DNA of 64,000 bases from Roseibium sediminicola (GTDB lineage Bacteria > Pseudomonadota > Alphaproteobacteria > Rhizobiales > Stappiaceae), in NCBI RefSeq assembly GCF_023156505.1, contig NZ_JALNMJ010000017.1, forward strand, positions 1 to 64,000. The letters run 5' to 3'. Both the position numbers and the translations under genes were made by a program. The notes under the pieces are model-generated. The model was not told the origin of the DNA. It did no database searches and saw only the letters and a list, made by a program, of their open reading frames with translations. Positions 63,811 to 64,000 of this stretch are shown one piece after another (the first letter of the stretch is position 1; each line of letters starts with the position of its first letter).

Positions 63811-64000
63811 TTACTGGGTCAGCTCGGCGGACCAGTCACGCACGGGCGTGAAGCCGGCGTCTTCCAGTTTCGCCATATAGGCTTTCAGCATGTCGCTGCC
63901 CGGCTCGCCCTTGGCATCGAGATCGGCGGCCCATTCGACGGCGATGTTGGGCATGGCTGCGGCCCAGGCGGCCCGCTGGTCGGGTGCCATCTCGACTACG
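63811..64000 (-). CDS. TRAP transporter substrate-binding protein (C-terminal part, runs off the edge)
   Basis: Reading leftward from the edge, 62 residues remain, beginning EMAPDQRAAWAAAMPNIAVE and ending SAELTQ. This matches the C-terminal helix pair of DctP receptors. It would be the receptor of the adjacent DctQM and, with the ring-cleaving dioxygenase downstream, likely binds an aromatic or other organic acid. Start and ligand-binding residues are outside the window. Confidence 0.8.
   Translation of the reverse strand, partial: VVEMAPDQRAAWAAAMPNIAVEWAADLDAKGEPGSDMLKAYMAKLEDAGFTPVRDWSAELTQ

Overview
The window reads as the chromosome of a GC-rich alphaproteobacterium. Gene content (Entner-Doudoroff sugar catabolism with an frc-type fructose ABC system, TRAP transporters, BacA/SbmA-like protein, FadL porin, BKACE enzyme, many short palindromic intergenic repeats) fits a marine or host-associated Rhizobiales/Rhodobacterales lineage such as the Stappiaceae (Roseibium/Labrenzia group). 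That placement is inference from content; no rRNA or tRNA gene was seen to fix it.

Layout. 1-2.2 kb: AT-richer edge with an unrecognised 428-aa protein and a DUF6915-like protein. 2.4-4.3 kb: an ABC-F ATPase whose 5' leader carries a 15-codon upstream ORF and a hairpin. 4.3-13.9 kb: an IclR regulator divergent from a tight nine-gene catabolic cluster (cyclase-family hydrolase, cupin, SDR, 3-hydroxyacyl-CoA-dehydrogenase-like enzyme, complete branched-chain-type ABC importer, BKACE). 13.9-19.4 kb: FadL-type porin, then a TPP-riboswitch-controlled thiM-thiD operon that ends in an orphan TRAP-type binding protein, a stand-alone Lrp ligand domain and a small secreted protein. 19.4-33 kb: housekeeping and transport genes (two DMT exporters, SbmA/BacA-like, lone molybdenum hydroxylase large subunit, rimK cassette, VOC protein, acyl-CoA ligase, AAA ATPase, membrane protein). 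33-35 kb: adenine deaminase.

35-49 kb is the sugar region: ROK regulator, frcB, (terminator, palindromes and a MITE-like element), frcC, frcA, fructokinase, zwf, edd, eda and, after a PilZ protein and a predicted delta-class carbonic anhydrase, pgi. Together these import fructose, phosphorylate it, isomerise it to glucose-6-phosphate and run it through the Entner-Doudoroff pathway. zwf, edd and pgi share a palindromic AAATCGATT operator, so they probably form one regulon.

49-51 kb: four tandem copies of a small glycine-zipper lipoprotein, the last separated by an inverted copy of the palindromic block that also sits in the frc operon. 51-57 kb: periplasmic binding protein, alanine dehydrogenase with divergent Lrp regulator, Old Yellow Enzyme with a double operator, SMP-30 lactonase, a small protein, and a secreted protein made of six ~23-residue repeats. 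57-60 kb: tRNA hydroxylase trhO, then an overlapping PAS/chemoreceptor pair that looks like a split Aer. 60-64 kb: GntR regulator, intradiol dioxygenase and a DctPQM TRAP transporter running off the right edge.

Starts were refined by eye from Shine-Dalgarno sequences and protein family N-termini. No CRISPR array, rRNA, tRNA, prophage or complete insertion sequence was seen.
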